64,000 bases of DNA from Bordetella parapertussis. GTDB taxonomy: Bacteria; Pseudomonadota; Gammaproteobacteria; Burkholderiales; Burkholderiaceae_C. The position numbers and the translations under genes are program-made. The stretch spans positions 11,125 to 75,124 of the forward strand of contig CAMCTC010000013.1 of the NCBI GenBank assembly GCA_945878355.1, read 5' to 3'. The notes under the pieces are model-generated. The model was not told the DNA's origin. It saw nothing but the letters and a program-made list of their open reading frames with translations, and did no database searches. Position 1 is the stretch's first letter. Every line of letters begins with the position of its first letter. This document shows, piece by piece, positions 48,596-58,475 of this stretch.

Positions 48596-49675
48596 TCAAG
48601 CCGCAGACAGGTCTGACACCAAGCCCGAGAACAGCGGATCGCTGAGCCCACGCGGCCGGTAGGCCGCGACCCGGCGCGCGATCTCGGCGATGTGTTCGGG
48701 CGTGGTGCCGCAACAGCCGCCAACCAGGTTGACAAAGCCTGCCGCGGCAAATTCGGCCAGCATGCTGCCGGTCACGTCGGGCGTCTCGTCGAAACCGGTC
48801 TCGCTCATCGGGTTGGGCAGGCCGGCGTTGGGGTAGCAACTGATGAAGGTGTCGCCCGCAACCTTGCTCAACTCCTCGATGTAGGGCCGCATCACCGCCG
48901 CGCCCAGCGCGCAGTTCAGGCCAACGGCCAGCGGCCGCGCATGGCGCACCGAATGCCAGAACGCCGGCACGGTCTGGCCCGACAGGATCCGGCCCGAGGC
49001 GTCGGTGACGGTGCCCGAGATGATCACCGGCAGGCGCTCGCCGGTGTCCTCCATCAGTTCGTCGAGCGCGAAGATCGCCGCCTTGGCGTTGAGCGTGTCG
49101 AAAATGGTCTCGACCAGGAACAGGTCGCAGCCACCCTCCAGCAAAGCTGAAGCCTGTTCGTAATAAGCCGCGCGCAAGTCGTCGAAGCTGGTGTTACGCG
49201 CGCCAGCGTCGTTGACATCCGGGCTGATGCTGGCGGTGCGTGGCGTCGGCCCGAGCGCGCCAGCGACGAATCGCGGCTTGTCCGGCGTGCTGTGAAGATC
49301 GGCCACCTCGCGCGCCAGTCGCGCGCCCACCAGATTGAGTTCGCGGGCGATAGGGCCCAGACCGTAATCCTCTTGCGCGATTGAGGTCGCGCCAAAGGTG
49401 TTGGTCTCGATCAGATCAGCGCCGGCAGCGAGGTACTGATGGTGGATTTCGCGCACCACATCGGGCCTCGTCAGCTGCAGCAAGTCGTTGTTGCCTTTGA
49501 GATCTCTGGCGTGGTCAGCGAAGCGCTGGCCACGAAAATCGGCTTCGCCGAGCTTGTAGCGCTGGATCATCGTGCCCATCGCGCCGTCGATGATCACGAT
49601 GCGCTGCTTCAGCAGCGTGGGCAACTGCGCAGCTCGGGTGTAGGCACGGGATCGGACAAGCGCAGCAGGCATCAT
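48596..49675 (-). CDS. metH: Methionine synthase, homocysteine-binding half
   Basis: A 359-residue Hcy-binding module (BHMT-like barrel). It shows [21 protein letters not shown] (about residues 29-48), [17 protein letters not shown], and the zinc cysteines in GLNC (about 252) and GGCCGT (about 325). It supplies the homocysteine site for the separate folate/cobalamin half. The start may be 49675 or 49672 (tandem ATG). A TACAAT -10-like hexamer lies just upstream (about 49683-49688), suggesting its own promoter. Confidence 0.92.
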   Translation of the reverse strand: MMPAALVRSRAYTRAAQLPTLLKQRIVIIDGAMGTMIQRYKLGEADFRGQRFADHARDLKGNNDLLQLTRPDVVREIHHQYLAAGADLIETNTFGATSIAQEDYGLGPIARELNLVGARLAREVADLHSTPDKPRFVAGALGPTPRTASISPDVNDAGARNTSFDDLRAAYYEQASALLEGGCDLFLVETIFDTLNAKAAIFALDELMEDTGERLPVIISGTVTDASGRILSGQTVPAFWHSVRHARPLAVGLNCALGAAVMRPYIEELSKVAGDTFISCYPNAGLPNPMSETGFDETPDVTGSMLAEFAAAGFVNLVGGCCGTTPEHIAEIARRVAAYRPRGLSDPLFSGLVSDLSAA

Positions 49676-49740
49676 GCTGCGAATTGTAGGAGCCGGACCT
49701 TCCGACAAAGGCCGGTACGCCCCAGCCCCGACCGACCCGG

Positions 49741-50010
49741 TCAGTGAAGAACGACCGGATGCTGCGCCAGCAAGGTGTAGCCGGCGATGTAGTCGTCCAG
49801 CGCCTCCTCGTCGGGGCCCAAAGCCACCAAAGCCTCAACCCCTTGCTGGAACGACAAGGCAAGCTCACCTTGGATGAAAATCCCTTTGCGGGCAAACTTG
49901 TCGACGATCTCATAACCCCCGTTCGACAGAGGCAAACTGTCAAGCCCCTCCCCGGCAATCGCCTCAAATGCCACCACCGTGAAACTCACCGAGTTGTAGA
50001 GCATCTGCAT
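49741..50010 (-). CDS. DUF3567 family protein
   Basis: An 89-residue protein with the family pattern [17 protein letters not shown] at the start, [18 protein letters not shown] in the middle and [12 protein letters not shown] at the end. DUF3567 is confined largely to Betaproteobacteria and has no known function. AAGGAGAAATACC precedes the ATG. It is about 65 bases upstream of metH-N on the same strand. Confidence 0.9.
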   Translation of the reverse strand: MQMLYNSVSFTVVAFEAIAGEGLDSLPLSNGGYEIVDKFARKGIFIQGELALSFQQGVEALVALGPDEEALDDYIAGYTLLAQHPVVLH

Positions 50011-50061
50011 GGTATTTCTCCTTGGTTTGAAGCTGGGGCCAAGCGGGCGGCTTTCAAGCGC

Positions 50062-51069
50062 TCAAGGCGGTGTCTGCGGCTCGGCCGCCAGGCGCAGCTC
50101 AAAGACTTGCTGCGTGCGCAAGAAGGTGAACCGGACCTGCACCGGCCAGTGACCACGCGTCGCATCAAGCCATACCTCGACCCGCTGGCCTTCGATCTGG
50201 TCGGGTTCGCGCAGCCAGTGCTGCGCCGGCAACTGGCCCAGCGGTGTGTCGACCAAGGACAGACCTTGGTCGGCAAAGCGCCACAGTTCGCCGACGCCAC
50301 GCGCATCGACCACGAACAGCGTGAATTCAGCCTTCGGGACTGCGGCCGCGTTGATCGCGGCGGCTTGCACCAGCCAGCTCAGCCGATCCTGCGCACCCGG
50401 CCAGGTCGGGTACTCGACCGACGGACCCGAGAAACTGATGCGGCCGATCTCGCGCTGAAAACTGACCGCACGCCAACCGCGGCCACGCCGTCGATCGGTG
50501 AAACGCTCGGGCGCGAGCCCCGCGGCGTCGAATCCACCGACGCTGTGCTGCTCGATCAACGGCGCTTCGCGCAGTCCTCGGCCATCAAGTTGCAGCGTGT
50601 AGCCCTGGTCGTCGTGGCGCCAGATCAGGCTGGCCTCGCCAACCTGGGCCTGGCTTTGCAGCGCATACCGCAGCAGCGCCGACGCAGGAATCCGGGTCGG
50701 GTAAGTCGGTGGGCTGAGGCCGGCCGTGGCCAAGCCCGGCGAAATCTCAGGCTCGGCAGCTTTCCCGGGCGGTTCTGGCGCGACACCCATTGACTCAGGA
50801 ACTGCGGCATCTTTCGGCTGCATCGCACGCGCTGCGGTGGCAGGCCTGACCGGTGCGATCGGCAACGCAGGCGCCCTATCCACCACGACAGCCCTGACCT
50901 GCAGCGCAGTCCCGGCGCGCGCGCCAGCTTGGCGCGGCGGGTCCCGCGCCAGACCATCGATCAGCCGGCCGTGCAGCCACAGCACGGCCACCAGCAGGGC
51001 CAGCAGCGCCCAAGGCCTGCGCCGTGGAGGCGGGCCGTCACGGTGATCGGAACCAGTCTGCGCGCGCAT
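50062..51069 (-). CDS. DUF3108 domain protein
   Basis: A 335-residue protein with an N-terminal membrane segment (PWALLALLVAVLWLHGRLIDG, about residues 19-39), a proline/alanine-rich linker (about 60-115) and a C-terminal DUF3108 domain (about 120-330) with LLRYALQSQAQVGEASLIWRH and FSGPSVEYPTWPGAQDRLSW. DUF3108 proteins are envelope-located with unknown role. The ATG at 51069 is chosen. It is 51 bases upstream of the DUF3567 gene on the same strand. Confidence 0.83.
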   Translation of the reverse strand: MRAQTGSDHRDGPPPRRRPWALLALLVAVLWLHGRLIDGLARDPPRQAGARAGTALQVRAVVVDRAPALPIAPVRPATAARAMQPKDAAVPESMGVAPEPPGKAAEPEISPGLATAGLSPPTYPTRIPASALLRYALQSQAQVGEASLIWRHDDQGYTLQLDGRGLREAPLIEQHSVGGFDAAGLAPERFTDRRRGRGWRAVSFQREIGRISFSGPSVEYPTWPGAQDRLSWLVQAAAINAAAVPKAEFTLFVVDARGVGELWRFADQGLSLVDTPLGQLPAQHWLREPDQIEGQRVEVWLDATRGHWPVQVRFTFLRTQQVFELRLAAEPQTPP

Positions 51070-51125
51070 CCGACAATGCTGCCACCGACGCCCCGGCGAC
51101 GCCAAGCACGCAGGCCCGAATCCCG

Positions 51126-52166
51126 ATGAAACTCGCCACCTACAAAGACGGCTCACGCGACGGCCAACTGGTCGTCGTCTCGCGCGACCTGAGCCAGGCC
51201 CATTTCGCCACGGCCACCGCCACCCGCTTGCAGCAGGTGCTGGACGACTGGAACTTCCTGTCGCCTCAGCTGCAAGACCTGTACGTCAGCCTCAACCAGG
51301 GACGGGCGCGCCATGCCTTCGGCTTCGATCCACGGCAGTGCATGGCGCCGCTGCCTAGGGCCTACCAATGGGTCGAGGGATCGGCCTACCAGCACCAAGT
51401 CGAGCTACTGGCCAAGGCAGCAGGACATGAGCTGCCGGCAGGCGACCCCAGCGACCCGCTGCTGGCCCAGGCCGGCAGCGACGATTTTCTAGGGCCCTGC
51501 GATCCGGCGTGGTTCGGCGCCGAGAGTTGGGGCGCGGACTTCGGCGCCGGGCTGGCCGTGATCACCGACGACGTCGCGATGGGTGCGGACCCTGGCCAGG
51601 CACTCGACGGCGTACGGCTGGTGATGCTGGCCAACAGTTGGCGCTTGCGCCAGCTGTTGCCTACAGATCCGACCGCCGGCAGCGGTCTGGTGCACGGCAT
51701 GACGGCGGCGGCTTTCAGCCCAGTGGCCGTCACGCCCGACGAGTTGGGGCCAGCCTGGAAGGACGGTCGGGTGCACCTGACGCTGCAGTCGGCTTTGAAC
51801 GGCAAGAAGGTCGGTCTGTGCGAGGCCGGTCCGGAGATGAGCTTCCCCTTCGGCCAGCTGATCTCGAACCTGGCCAAGACCCGCAGGCTGCGCACGGGCA
51901 GCATCGTCGGCTCGGGTCCGGTGAGCAACCGCGACGGCGCCAAGGGTTACAGCTGCATCGCGGCCAAGCGCGCAGTCGAGACCTTGCTGCATGGCCAGCC
52001 TCGCAGCGACTACCTGCGACAAGGCGACACGATCCGGATCGAGATGAAGGGCCGCGACGGATTGAGCGTCTTCGGCGCCATCGAGCAACGGGTAAGCGGT
52101 CCCATGGACTTGAGCGCAGACCCCACTTTGACCGATGAAACCGGCCCGGCCGACGACGAAGCATGA
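51126..52166 (+). CDS. Fumarylacetoacetate hydrolase family protein
   Basis: A 346-residue FAH-superfamily enzyme that would cleave a C-C bond or act as hydratase/decarboxylase on a beta-diketo acid, using a metal. The metal-ligand region is seen as GAGLAVITDDVAMG (about residues 141-154), and the oxyanion segment as GSIVGSGPVSNRD (about 259-271). The N-terminus MKLATYKDGSRDGQLVVVSRD is typical of the longer FAH group. It overlaps the next gene by four bases (ATGA). Confidence 0.9.
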   Translation: MKLATYKDGSRDGQLVVVSRDLSQAHFATATATRLQQVLDDWNFLSPQLQDLYVSLNQGRARHAFGFDPRQCMAPLPRAYQWVEGSAYQHQVELLAKAAGHELPAGDPSDPLLAQAGSDDFLGPCDPAWFGAESWGADFGAGLAVITDDVAMGADPGQALDGVRLVMLANSWRLRQLLPTDPTAGSGLVHGMTAAAFSPVAVTPDELGPAWKDGRVHLTLQSALNGKKVGLCEAGPEMSFPFGQLISNLAKTRRLRTGSIVGSGPVSNRDGAKGYSCIAAKRAVETLLHGQPRSDYLRQGDTIRIEMKGRDGLSVFGAIEQRVSGPMDLSADPTLTDETGPADDEA

Positions 52167-52645
52167 CCGAGTTCCCGCGCACGCTCAAGCATGTCACGCT
52201 CTGGCTGTTGCTGGGCACCGGCTTGTTCTTGGCGCTGCAAGCCTGGCAGGCGCAGCAGCGACGCAGCCAGTTCAGCGCCGAGGGCGGCGTGATCGAGTTG
52301 CGACGCGGTTCGGACGGGCATTTCCACTGGCCGGGCCGGGTCAACGGGCTGGCGCTGGAGTTTCTGGTTGACACCGGCGCGACCCGAAGCGCGCTGCCTC
52401 AGGCGCTGGCGCTGGCCGCTGGTTTGGTGCCAGAAGGCCGGGTGCAGTCGTCCACCGCCGGCGGCACGGTGCAAGGCTGGACTGCCCGCGCCGACCTGCA
52501 ACTCGAGGGCGGCGTGCGATTCGACCGCCTGCCCATCACCGTGCTGCCGGCGCTGGGCTCGCCACTGCTGGGCATGGACGTGCTGGGCCAGCTGCAATTC
52601 AACCAGCAGGCTGGTGTTCTCAAGCTGCAAGCGCCCGCGCGCTGA
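52163..52645 (+). CDS. Membrane-anchored retropepsin-like aspartic protease
   Basis: A 160-residue clan AA protease of the TIGR02281 type. One N-terminal TM helix (LWLLLGTGLFLALQAW, about 13-28) places a retropepsin-like domain in the periplasm. The catalytic Asp is in LVDTGATRSALP (about residue 71), and the flap-substrate element is LGSPLLGMDVLGQL near 130-143. One catalytic triad per chain means it should act as a dimer. Confidence 0.87.
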   Translation: MTEFPRTLKHVTLWLLLGTGLFLALQAWQAQQRRSQFSAEGGVIELRRGSDGHFHWPGRVNGLALEFLVDTGATRSALPQALALAAGLVPEGRVQSSTAGGTVQGWTARADLQLEGGVRFDRLPITVLPALGSPLLGMDVLGQLQFNQQAGVLKLQAPAR

Positions 52646-52747
52646 GCGCGGCTGCGCTGGGTCTGGTTCGGCGTCGAATCGGCAGCCCAAAGCACGGCGC
52701 TGCGACTACCATCCAGCCACAGTCCATCCAACCCCGAGGAGACGCTT

Positions 52748-53416
52748 GTGACCGATCCCACTGCCGCATTCATCAAGATGGTGCCGGGCTTCGACTTCCT
52801 GACCGGCCTGGTCAAGAACGCCGGCGCCGCCATGCCCAGTGTCGGCCAGTGGGTCGCGCCGACGCTGGACCCCGAGGAGTTGGAAAAGCGCATCGGCGAG
52901 TTGCGCACCGTGCAGTTCTGGCTCGAGCAAAACGCCCGCCTGCTGGGCACCACGATCCAGGCGCTCGAAGTGCAGCGCATGACGCTGGCCACCCTCAAGA
53001 CCATGAACGTCTCGCTTGGCGATCTGACCGAATCGCTCAAGGTCCGCGTGCCCGAACCGGCGCCGAGCCCGTCACCCAAGGCAGCGCCTGCCGCCAGCGC
53101 TGAGAGCGCCGCAGCCAAACCCGGCGTGGTCGATCCGATGCAGTGGTGGGGCGCGCTGACCCAGCAGTTCACCGCGCTCGCCGCCAACGCCTTGAAAGAA
53201 GGCAACACCGACGCCGCCCGCAACCTGGCCGGCGCGATGGTCCAGCAAGGCGTCGACGCCGCCGGTCAGGCGCTGAAAAAAGCGGCCTCGATGCCCATGG
53301 CTGCGGCCCAGCGCGCAGCCTCAGCCGCGCAGGATCTGGCCGGTGTCAAACCGGCCCCCAGCAAGCGCAAGCCAGCCCAACCCGCTGCCAAGACCAGCGG
53401 CCGCAAGGCCGGCTGA
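52748..53416 (+). CDS. phaM: PhaM-family PHA granule-associated protein
   Basis: A 222-residue protein resembling PhaM of Cupriavidus necator, which activates the PHB synthase and tethers granules to the nucleoid. The conserved N-terminal helices include VAPTLDPEELEKRIGELRTVQ and LGTTIQALEVQRMTLATLK (about 36-92). The C-terminus is alanine/lysine-rich with DNA-binding-like repeats (PSKRKPAQPAAKTSGRKAG). GTG start; GAGGAG lies upstream. It implies polyhydroxyalkanoate storage. Confidence 0.87.
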   Translation: MTDPTAAFIKMVPGFDFLTGLVKNAGAAMPSVGQWVAPTLDPEELEKRIGELRTVQFWLEQNARLLGTTIQALEVQRMTLATLKTMNVSLGDLTESLKVRVPEPAPSPSPKAAPAASAESAAAKPGVVDPMQWWGALTQQFTALAANALKEGNTDAARNLAGAMVQQGVDAAGQALKKAASMPMAAAQRAASAAQDLAGVKPAPSKRKPAQPAAKTSGRKAG

Positions 53417-53460
53417 CCCCCAGCCCAACCAGACCGGCGCCGCCGACGCGCCACTTGCCC

Positions 53461-54663
53461 ATGCAACGCTTCATCACTGCCCACGCCACCCATCCTGACG
53501 CCCACATGGCGCTGGCACTTGCGGCTGCGCAGATCGACGCCCAGCGCGCGGCACGCCAGCCCATGTTCAACGCCACGCTAGGCTTGGTCTACCTCAGCGA
53601 CCGGCTGGCGCCGCAAGCCGACGCGCTGCTGGACGAATTGCAGCAACGCTGGCCAGGCGTGCAATGGGCAGGCAATGTCGGGGTCGGCGTGCTGGTCGGC
53701 AGCGTCGAGTATTTCGACGAGCCTGCGCTGGTGTTGATGCTCTGCGATCTGCCTCCCGCGAGCTTCCAGGTCTTCAACGGCCGGCAGCCCATCAAAGGTG
53801 ATTTCGCCCACAGTGCACTGGTGCATGCGGACTCCGGCACCCACGATCTTGAAGAATTGATCGCAGAGTTGGCTGGACGCACCAGCAGTGGCTACCTGTT
53901 CGGCGGTCTGGCCGCGTCGCGCAGTCGCCAGTTCCACATCGCCAACGGGGTGTTCGAGGGCGGGCTGTCAGGGGTGGCCTTTGCGCCGGCGGCGCCGGGC
54001 GCGGCACTTCGACTGGTCTCGCGCGTGACCCAGGGCTGCCAGCCGCTGGGGTCGGTACGACGCATCACCGCATCCGACCGCAACCTGGTGCTCGAACTCG
54101 ACGGCCAGCCCGCTTTGCCCTTGCTGCTGGCAGAACTGGCCGTCACGCTAGACCAGCCTCAAACAGCCTTGGCGGCGCTGCGCGCCACCTTGGTCGGGCT
54201 GACCGATGGCGAGGGTGCGATGCTGTCGCGCGGCGGCCAATTCGGCGCCGACACCCGAGTCCGCCACTTGATCGGCATCGACCCGGCGCGCCAGGGTGTG
54301 GCGATCGCCGACCCGGCCGAGGTCGGTCAGCAGCTCGCTTTCTGCCGCCGCGATGTGGCGGCAGCGCGACGAGATCTGGTGCGCATCTGCGCTGAGATCC
54401 GCGACGAGCTCGAGGTCGAAGCGCCCGTCACCGCAGGGGGCGAGCCCATGGGGGCAGCAGCGGCCAGCCGGATCGCCGGCGCGATCTACGTCTCGTGCTC
54501 GGGTCGCGGTGGGCCGCATTTCGGCGCACCCTCGGCCGAGGCACAGATCGTCGCCCATGCGCTGGGCGACGTGCCGCTGATCGGTTTCTTTGCCGGCGGC
54601 GAAATCGCCCACCACCACCTTTATGGCTACACCGGGGTGCTGACGGTGTTCGTGGCCGATTGA
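53461..54663 (+). CDS. FIST N/C domain protein
   Basis: A 400-residue protein with FIST_N (about residues 30-220) and FIST_C (about 225-375) domains, thought to be small-ligand sensory modules. Typical pieces are GYLFGGLAASRSRQFHI and the C-terminal ASRIAGAIYVSCSGRGG followed by PLIGFFAGGEIAHHHLYGY. No kinase or cyclase domain is attached, so it is a stand-alone sensor. It lies directly after phaM. Confidence 0.88.
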   Translation: MQRFITAHATHPDAHMALALAAAQIDAQRAARQPMFNATLGLVYLSDRLAPQADALLDELQQRWPGVQWAGNVGVGVLVGSVEYFDEPALVLMLCDLPPASFQVFNGRQPIKGDFAHSALVHADSGTHDLEELIAELAGRTSSGYLFGGLAASRSRQFHIANGVFEGGLSGVAFAPAAPGAALRLVSRVTQGCQPLGSVRRITASDRNLVLELDGQPALPLLLAELAVTLDQPQTALAALRATLVGLTDGEGAMLSRGGQFGADTRVRHLIGIDPARQGVAIADPAEVGQQLAFCRRDVAAARRDLVRICAEIRDELEVEAPVTAGGEPMGAAAASRIAGAIYVSCSGRGGPHFGAPSAEAQIVAHALGDVPLIGFFAGGEIAHHHLYGYTGVLTVFVAD

Positions 54664-54766
54664 ATCCGACAAGCCTGCGCGCCAGGCGATGCCGATCTGC
54701 GCTCACTGGCAGTCCGACCGGCTGCTTTGTGCTTACAGTTGCAGGTCAACGCACGGAGAATCCCCG

Positions 54767-56281
54767 ATGAACGCCCTCCAGACCGCCAGCCCGCCGCCAG
54801 CCCCGCCCTCTGCGGCCGAGCGCAACGCGCGCCAGGACGAAGTGGTCGCTGCGCTGGGCCCGCTGCTGCCCGCCCATGCGCTGCTGTACCGGCGCGAGGA
54901 CACAGCGCCCTACGAGTGCGACGGCCTGACCGTCTACCGCGAGCTGCCGCTAGCCGTGGCCCTGCCCGAAACCGAAGCCCAGGTCTCGGCGGTGCTCAAG
55001 GCTTGCTTTGAGCTCGGCGTGCCGGTGGTGGCCCGAGGCGCTGGCACCGGCCTGTCCGGCGGTGCCATGCCGCATGCTTTGGGGGTGACGCTGTCGCTGG
55101 CCAAGTTCAACCGCATCGTCAAGATCGACCCGCTGGCGCGCACGGCGGTGGTGCAATGTGGCGTTCGCAACCTGGCGATCAGCGAGGCGGCAGCGCCGCA
55201 CGGCCTGTACTACGCGCCCGACCCCAGCAGCCAGATCGCCTGCACCATCGGCGGCAATGTGGCTGAGAACTCGGGTGGCGTGCACTGCCTGAAATACGGC
55301 CTGACGCTGCACAACCTGCTCAAGGTGCGCGGCTTCACCGTCGAAGGCGAGCCGGTCGAGTTTGGCGGCGACGCGCTCGACGCCCCCGGCCTGGACCTGC
55401 TGGCGGTGGTGGTCGGCAGCGAGGGCATGCTCGCGATCACCACCGAGGTCACCGTCAAGCTCTGCCCCAAACCGCAGCTCGCACGCTGCATCATGGCCAG
55501 CTTCGACGACATCCGGCGCGCCGGTGATGCGGTGGCGGCGGTGATCGCGGCCGGCATCATCCCGGCGGGTCTGGAGATGATGGACAAGCCGATGACGGCG
55601 GCGGTCGAAGACTTCGTCCACGCCGGCTACGACTTGGACGCCGCTGCGATCCTGCTGTGCGAGAGCGACGGCACGCCCGAGGAGGTGGCCGAGGAAATCG
55701 AACGCATGCTCGCGGTGCTGCAGGCCCATGGCGCGAGCCGCTTGGCGGTGAGCGAGAACGAGGCCCAGCGGCTGAAGTTCTGGAGCGGCCGCAAGAACGC
55801 TTTCCCGGCTTCCGGGCGCATCAGCCCCGACTACATGTGCATGGATTCGACCATTCCGCGCAAGCGCCTGGCCGACATCCTGATCGCGATCGCCGAGATG
55901 GAGCAGAAGTACCAACTGCGCTGCTGCAACGTCTTCCACGCCGGCGACGGCAACCTGCACCCGCTGATCCTGTTCGACGCCAACCAGCCCGGCGAGTTGC
56001 ACCGCGCCGAGTTGTTCGGCGCCGACATCCTCGAGACCAGCGTCGCACTCGGCGGCACCGTGACCGGCGAGCACGGCGTCGGGGTCGAAAAGCTCAGCTC
56101 GATGTGCGTGCAGTTCTCGGCCGAAGAGCGCGAGCAGATGTTTGCGGTCAAGCGCGCCTTCGACCCAGCCGGCCTGCTCAATCCCGGCAAGGTCATCCCG
56201 ACGCTGCACCGCTGCGCCGAGTACGGCCGCGTGCACGTGAAAAAGGGCTTGCTGCCCTTCCCTGAGCTGGAGCGCTTCTGA
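54767..56281 (+). CDS. glcD: Glycolate oxidase FAD-linked subunit GlcD
   Basis: A 504-residue FAD-binding oxidase (vanillyl-alcohol oxidase fold). FAD-binding residues are in VVARGAGTGLSGGAMPHA (about residues 86-103) and GGNVAENSGGVHCLKYG. The C-terminal cap has NVFHAGDGNLHPLILFD (about 385-402) and GTVTGEHGVGVEK. It takes electrons from glycolate and passes them to GlcE/GlcF and then quinone. The ATG at 54767 has GGAGA upstream. Confidence 0.93.
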   Translation: MNALQTASPPPAPPSAAERNARQDEVVAALGPLLPAHALLYRREDTAPYECDGLTVYRELPLAVALPETEAQVSAVLKACFELGVPVVARGAGTGLSGGAMPHALGVTLSLAKFNRIVKIDPLARTAVVQCGVRNLAISEAAAPHGLYYAPDPSSQIACTIGGNVAENSGGVHCLKYGLTLHNLLKVRGFTVEGEPVEFGGDALDAPGLDLLAVVVGSEGMLAITTEVTVKLCPKPQLARCIMASFDDIRRAGDAVAAVIAAGIIPAGLEMMDKPMTAAVEDFVHAGYDLDAAAILLCESDGTPEEVAEEIERMLAVLQAHGASRLAVSENEAQRLKFWSGRKNAFPASGRISPDYMCMDSTIPRKRLADILIAIAEMEQKYQLRCCNVFHAGDGNLHPLILFDANQPGELHRAELFGADILETSVALGGTVTGEHGVGVEKLSSMCVQFSAEEREQMFAVKRAFDPAGLLNPGKVIPTLHRCAEYGRVHVKKGLLPFPELERF

Positions 56282-56317
56282 TGACCGGCAAACATATTTC
56301 AGCCACAGCCGCTGACC

Positions 56318-57436
56318 ATGGCTGACACCGCGCTCCAAGCGCTGACAGACCGGGTTCGCGCCGCCCGCGCCGACAAGACCGTGCTCAACATCCGCGGCGG
56401 CAACACCAAGGCTTTCTACGGCGAAACGCCGCGCGGCGAAGCCCTGGAGATCGGCGGCCTGACCGGCATCAGCAGCTACGAGCCCAGCGAGCTGGTGGTC
56501 ACGGTGAGGGCAGGCACCCCGTTGGCCGAACTCGAGGCCGTGCTGGCCAAACATGGGCAGCACCTGCCTTTCGAGCCGCCGCGCTTCGACAACCCGGCCA
56601 ATGCGCGCAGCCACGGCGGCACCGTCGGCGGCATGGTTGCCGCCGGCCTGGCCGGACCGGCGCGCGCGGCGGTCGGCGGGCTGCGCGACTATGTGCTGGG
56701 CGCGAGCTTGCTAACGGGCCGCGCCGAGCTGCTCAGCTTTGGCGGCCAGGTGATGAAGAACGTCGCAGGCTACGACGTCTCGCGGCTGCTGGCCGGATCG
56801 ATGGGGGTGTTGGGCGTGATCTGCGAGGTCTCGCTCAAGGTGCTGCCGATGGCCGTGGCCAGCAGCACGCTGCGCTTCGAGATCGACCAGGCCGGCGCGC
56901 TGCGCCAGCTCAACAGCTGGGGCGGCCAGCCGCTGCCGATCAACGCCAGTGCTTGGTGGCGCGGCATGCTGGTGCTGCGCCTGTCGGGCGCGGCAACGGC
57001 CGTGCAGTCGGCGACGCAACAGCTGAGCAACGCCTTGGGCGGTGAGACCGTCGACCCGGCGCTGGCCAAGGCCTTCTGGACTGGCTTGCGCGACCAGACC
57101 GACGAATTCTTCATCGACGCCCGGCAGGCCGTGGCCAGCGGCGCGACGCTGTGGCGGCTGTCGCTGCCGCAGACCGCAGCACCGCTGGCACCGGCCGACG
57201 AACAGCTCGTCGAATGGGGCGGGGCGCAGCGCTGGCTCGTCAGCAGCGCGCCTGCGGCCCAGGTGCGCAGCGCCGCCAACCGCGCCGGCGGTCACGCCAC
57301 CGCTTACCTCGGGCCCAAGACCGGCGGTGCACTCGGCGCTTTGTCGGCACCGCTGATGCGCATCCACCGCGATCTCAAGACCGCTTTCGATCCCGACCGC
57401 GTCTTCAATCCAGGGCGGCTCTACGCCGACCTGTGA
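56318..57436 (+). CDS. glcE: Glycolate oxidase FAD-binding subunit GlcE
   Basis: A 372-residue second FAD-fold subunit. Its N-terminus has VLNIRGGNTKAFYG (about 21-34) and ELVVTVRAGTPLAELEAVL, and then GGTVGGMVAAGLAGPARAAVG. The C-terminal RIHRDLKTAFDPDRVFNPGRL is characteristic. It lies 36 bases after glcD, and its stop codon overlaps the methyltransferase start (TGATG). Confidence 0.92.
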   Translation: MADTALQALTDRVRAARADKTVLNIRGGNTKAFYGETPRGEALEIGGLTGISSYEPSELVVTVRAGTPLAELEAVLAKHGQHLPFEPPRFDNPANARSHGGTVGGMVAAGLAGPARAAVGGLRDYVLGASLLTGRAELLSFGGQVMKNVAGYDVSRLLAGSMGVLGVICEVSLKVLPMAVASSTLRFEIDQAGALRQLNSWGGQPLPINASAWWRGMLVLRLSGAATAVQSATQQLSNALGGETVDPALAKAFWTGLRDQTDEFFIDARQAVASGATLWRLSLPQTAAPLAPADEQLVEWGGAQRWLVSSAPAAQVRSAANRAGGHATAYLGPKTGGALGALSAPLMRIHRDLKTAFDPDRVFNPGRLYADL

Positions 57437-58110
57437 TGCCAGCCTCCAGCACCCCGGCCACCCCGGACAGCATGGCCGACTATTACGCCCGGCGAGTGGC
57501 CAGCTACGAGCAGGTCTACCTCAAGCCCGAGCGTCAGGCCGACCTGCGGGAGATCGAAGCCGGACTGCCTGAACCCTTTGCTGACCGGCGTGTGCTGGAG
57601 ATCGCCTGCGGCACCGGCTGGTGGACACCGCATGGCGCGGCCCGCGCCGCGCATTGGCGCGCCACCGACCTGAACCCCGAGACCCTGGTGGCGGCGCAAT
57701 CCAAGCCCCTGCCGGCGGGCGTCGTGCAGTTCCAGACCGTCGACGCATACCGCCTGACCGAACTCGGCGGCGAGACCTTCGACGCCGCCTTCGCCGGCTG
57801 CTGGTGGAGCCATGTTCCGCTGGACCGCCTGCGCGGCTGGCTGGACTTGCTGCATGCGCGGCTGGCGCCCGGCGCGATCGTCGTGATGCTCGACAACCGC
57901 TATGTGGTCGGCAGCAGCACGCCGATCAGCCGCCTCGACGAGGCGGGCAACACCTACCAGCAGCGCGCGCTGGACGATGGCAGCACGCACGAGGTGCTGA
58001 AGAATTTCCCCACCCCGGCGCGGGCCTTCGCCGCGCTGGGCCCGCGCGTGCGCGACCCGCAGTGGATTGATTTCGACCACTACTGGGTGCTGCGGTACCG
58101 GCTAGCCTGA
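57436..58110 (+). CDS. Class I SAM-dependent methyltransferase
   Basis: A 224-residue methyltransferase fold. Motif I is VLEIACGTGWWTPHGA (about residues 53-68), followed by ATDLNPETLVAA (motif II). The DAAFAGCWWSHVP segment holds the post-motif acid region, and HEVLKNFPTP is near the end. The substrate is unknown. It overlaps glcE by one base and precedes lrgA by two bases, so it sits inside the glc operon. Confidence 0.86.
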   Translation: MPASSTPATPDSMADYYARRVASYEQVYLKPERQADLREIEAGLPEPFADRRVLEIACGTGWWTPHGAARAAHWRATDLNPETLVAAQSKPLPAGVVQFQTVDAYRLTELGGETFDAAFAGCWWSHVPLDRLRGWLDLLHARLAPGAIVVMLDNRYVVGSSTPISRLDEAGNTYQQRALDDGSTHEVLKNFPTPARAFAALGPRVRDPQWIDFDHYWVLRYRLA

Positions 58111-58112
58111 GC

Positions 58113-58475
58113 ATGGCGCCGCTGCAAGGCCTGGCTTGGTTGCTGCTGTGCCAATCGGTGGGCGAGGCGATCGCCCGCCTGGCGCATCTGCGCCTGCCCG
58201 GGCCGGTGCTGGGCATGCTGCTGCTGATCGCCCTGCTGCAATGGCCGCGCGTGCGCGGGCCGATAGGCGCGGCGGCCGAGGTGCTGCTGGCGCATTTGTC
58301 GCTGCTGTTCGTGCCGGTGGGCGTGGGCGTGATGACCCACCTGGGGCTGCTGTCGCAGTACGGGCTGCGCCTGCTGGTGGCGATCACGCTGTCGACCTGG
58401 ATAGGCCTGGCCGTCACCGCCGGGCTGCTGCGTGCGCTGCTGCGCCGGTCGGCGCCGGCCCGGAACCGGCCATGA
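58113..58475 (+). CDS. LrgA/CidA-family membrane protein
   Basis: A 120-residue inner-membrane protein with four TM helices. It has the family pattern LRLPGPVLGMLLLIALL (about residues 27-43) and LSLLFVPVGVGVMTHLGLL (about 62-80). With its LrgB partner it forms an LrgAB-type carrier. In other bacteria these carry pyruvate, and the plant fusion PLGG1 exchanges glycolate and glycerate. Starts two bases after the methyltransferase stop; overlaps lrgB by four bases. Confidence 0.9.
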   Translation: MAPLQGLAWLLLCQSVGEAIARLAHLRLPGPVLGMLLLIALLQWPRVRGPIGAAAEVLLAHLSLLFVPVGVGVMTHLGLLSQYGLRLLVAITLSTWIGLAVTAGLLRALLRRSAPARNRP